DNA from: CAZSRX01 sp964609675 [NCBI: uncultured Bacteroidota bacterium] | GTDB lineage: Bacteria; CLD3; SB21 | Direction of reading: 5' to 3' | Assembly (NCBI GenBank): GCA_964609675.1 | Contig: CAZSRX010000038.1 | Span: forward strand, 1 to 35,240 | Length of the DNA: 35,240 nt | Shown here: one piece after another, positions 34,284-35,240 of the stretch | How positions within the stretch are numbered: position 1 is the first letter of the stretch | Layout of the letters: the number at the start of each line of letters is the position of its first letter | Translations under genes and position numbers: made by a program | The notes under the pieces: generated by a model | Seen by the model: the letters and a program-made list of their open reading frames with translations, nothing else | Databases searched by the model: none | Told to the model about the DNA's origin: nothing

Positions 34284-34497
34284 AAATCTCTGAAACCCTT
34301 TTTCTTCTTTTTTTCCTTTTTTAAAATTGTCAAGGGCTTTATCGGCCATTTTTTCTAACTGTTTTTAAAACATTTCAAAACTTTCATTCCACCTCAATGC
34401 CATTTTCAAATCCTCTAGCAATTGCCCGGCGATCTGATCCTGCAAGGATTCAGGCAATTTGGATACTTGTTTTACGGCTTTTGTTAAATGTTGTCAC
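34281..34497 (-). pseudogene. Cognate antitoxin, broken
   Basis: On the minus strand, from a GTG at 34497, the product would be TT, an extra base in TTT, then TKAVKQVSKLPESLQDQIAG and QLLEDLKMALRWNESFEMF, a TAA stop, and KQLEKMADKALDNFKKGKK. Intact relatives have the same order (LPESLQDxxAxQLLEDL, W--TF, QLEKLADKAL, FKxGK, KGF). The frame now runs into the toxin start without its own stop, implying a second frameshift in the A-rich end. The pair no longer appears able to make either protein. Confidence 0.75.
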
Positions 34498-34705
34498 GTT
34501 ATTGTCCTTTCAATCTATTATCATTAATAGTAGGTTTTTTTTCGATAAAATCAAATACCATAGTTTGAAATACCGATTTTTGGGGTGTTACAATTTAAAA
34601 TGCTACGGTTTGTTTTTTTAGAAAAGCCTGAAGAATACAATTGCTGGCAATTATTCATTAAGCGACTGTGACCCCGCACCCGCGGGCATGTGTAAAACGA
34701 ACGCT

Positions 34706-34739
34706 TGTCCCGAGCCCGCTGTAAGCGGATCGAGGGACA
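34706..34739. repeat. Imperfect inverted repeat in a 284-bp gene-free stretch
   Basis: TGTCCCGAGCCCGCT (34706-34720) is nearly complementary to AGCGGATCGAGGGACA (34724-34739), giving a GC-rich hairpin with small mismatches in an otherwise AT-rich 34498-34781 region. It resembles dispersed palindromic intergenic elements known from many metagenomic genomes. I see no gene in this stretch. Confidence 0.6.
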
Positions 34740-34781
34740 TAGCACCACTTAAGCGATGAGGACGGATGAAAAATTAATCGT

Positions 34782-35215
34782 TTATTTTACTTCACCGTTT
34801 TCTAAATTAACAAAAAAGCACCATGTGTTGTCTTCCCAAAATTCCCCGCCACCTATTACCATATCGTTTTGCCAATCTGAAAATACTTTTTTTCCTTCTG
34901 ATGATTTATAATTGAACAAGAAAACTTCTAGAATTTTTTGATTATTTTCATTTATGAAGCCAATGTAATGGCGATAAATCTTGAATATTTATTTTTAATT
35001 TCATTTATACAATTTTTTTTATTTGCACATCCTTTTTCTGCAATTACTAATAAATTCTTTTGAATAATTGTTTCAGAACTTAATATTTGTGATGAGTCAG
35101 GCGTAAATCTTCCAATAATTTTACCAGGAACAGCGATCACATTGAAATCAGCAGGTACTATCGCACCCTTTCCATTATAAAATTGTTTGTCAATGGGCAC
35201 TTCAAAATGCGCCAT
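34782..35215 (-). pseudogene. Hypothetical protein, frameshifted
   Basis: A frame of 87 residues from the ATG at 35215 (AHFEVPIDKQFYNGKG... NEIKNKYS) ends prematurely near 34952. In another frame the protein continues as IYRHYIGFINENNQKILEVF, then SDWQNDMVIGGGEFWEDNTW and CFFVNLENGEVK to a TAA at 34782-34784. The join at about 34980-34985 implies one frameshift. The tail is like small secreted or lipoprotein-type hypotheticals I associate with Bacteroidetes-like genomes. The N-terminus begins inside a repeated 20-bp motif and may be artificial, since no signal sequence is seen. Whether the shift is a real mutation or an assembly error cannot be decided. Confidence 0.65.
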
Positions 35216-35237
35216 AGGGGCAGTTGAAAATGCGCCA
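35195..35237. repeat. Tandem near-identical 20-bp motif at window end (possible IS21-family terminus)
   Basis: GGGCACTTCAAAATGCGCCA (35195-35214) is repeated as GGGCAGTTGAAAATGCGCCA (35218-35237) with a period of 23 bp and 18/20 identity. Repeated short motifs of this type are found near the ends of IS21-family insertion sequences, so an element may begin here and continue beyond the window. No transposase is visible. Confidence 0.5.
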
Positions 35238-35240
35238 CCT

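Noticed and set aside
34158-34349. 63-residue minus-strand open frame taken as a gene
   Set aside because: It is a chimera of the antitoxin C-terminus and toxin N-terminus produced by frameshifts, not a real protein.
34397-34621. 74-residue plus-strand open frame
   Set aside because: Antisense to the antitoxin remnant and then AT-rich non-coding DNA.
34551-34748. 65-residue minus-strand open frame
   Set aside because: Runs through the GC-rich inverted repeat; looks like translated repeat sequence.
1-35240. CRISPR array, rRNA operon, phage structural genes
   Set aside because: No regularly spaced repeats, rRNA motifs or phage structural proteins were seen.

Overview
The window looks like a chromosomal segment of a Gram-negative bacterium of the FCB type (Calditrichota/KSB1/Ignavibacteria-like). 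This is inferred from a TonB receptor, a PorV/FadL-like barrel, a periplasmic helix-hairpin-helix barrel protein, a GT35 phosphorylase of the DUF3417 type, and tRNA genes without an encoded CCA. No rRNA or other phylogenetic anchor is present, so the placement is tentative. The interior (about 2.9-33.9 kb) is dense, moderately GC-rich and intact. Both ends are AT-rich, mobile-looking and full of broken genes.

Left end (1-2.87 kb): a truncated Fic gene, then an intact class II Fic gene that overlaps a large serine recombinase by 4 nt. A 49-bp perfect direct repeat (the first 49 bases of the recombinase gene) flanks the intact fic gene, so fic behaves like a cassette inserted in front of the recombinase. 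The recombinase frame runs antisense into a tRNA-Ala(GGC) gene, probably one boundary of an integrated element.

Core, 2.9-14.2 kb: glgP (alpha-glucan phosphorylase), tRNA-Ser(CGA), a small hypothetical gene, secreted gamma-glutamyltransferase, a TonB-dependent receptor, a small hypothetical, then a plus-strand run of Nudix hydrolase, GH57 glucanase/transferase and agmatinase. GlgP and GH57 point to storage alpha-glucan metabolism.

Core, 14.2-19.1 kb: a compact seven-gene minus-strand block: amidase-like protein, REC-histidine kinase, rnpA, rsmI, M50 protease, a tiny membrane protein, and a cNMP-binding/PATAN/pseudo-receiver protein. rpsU (bS21) stands alone on the plus strand with its own terminator.

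Core, 19.6-24.5 kb: a tight five-gene minus-strand operon (large helical protein, small secreted protein, CHAD protein, single PAS domain, HAD phosphatase) and, upstream of it, a short-chain dehydrogenase.

Core, 24.6-33.9 kb: the most unusual locus. A 1796-residue one-protein signalling chain (Ser/Thr kinase, STAND-like ATPase, TPR array, GAF, sigma-54 AAA+ activator, Fis-type HTH) overlaps a PorV/FadL-like barrel gene, which overlaps a gene for a secreted ComEA-like helix-hairpin-helix domain joined to a large probable beta-barrel. The three appear to be one transcription unit: a cytoplasmic sensor/activator coupled to two envelope proteins. It ends against a convergent voltage-gated K+ channel-like gene with a C-terminal zinc ribbon.

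Right end (33.9-35.24 kb): a decayed RelE/ParE-type toxin-antitoxin pair, a non-coding stretch with an imperfect inverted repeat, a frameshifted hypothetical gene, and a duplicated 20-bp motif at the window edge that resembles the repeated termini of IS21-family elements.
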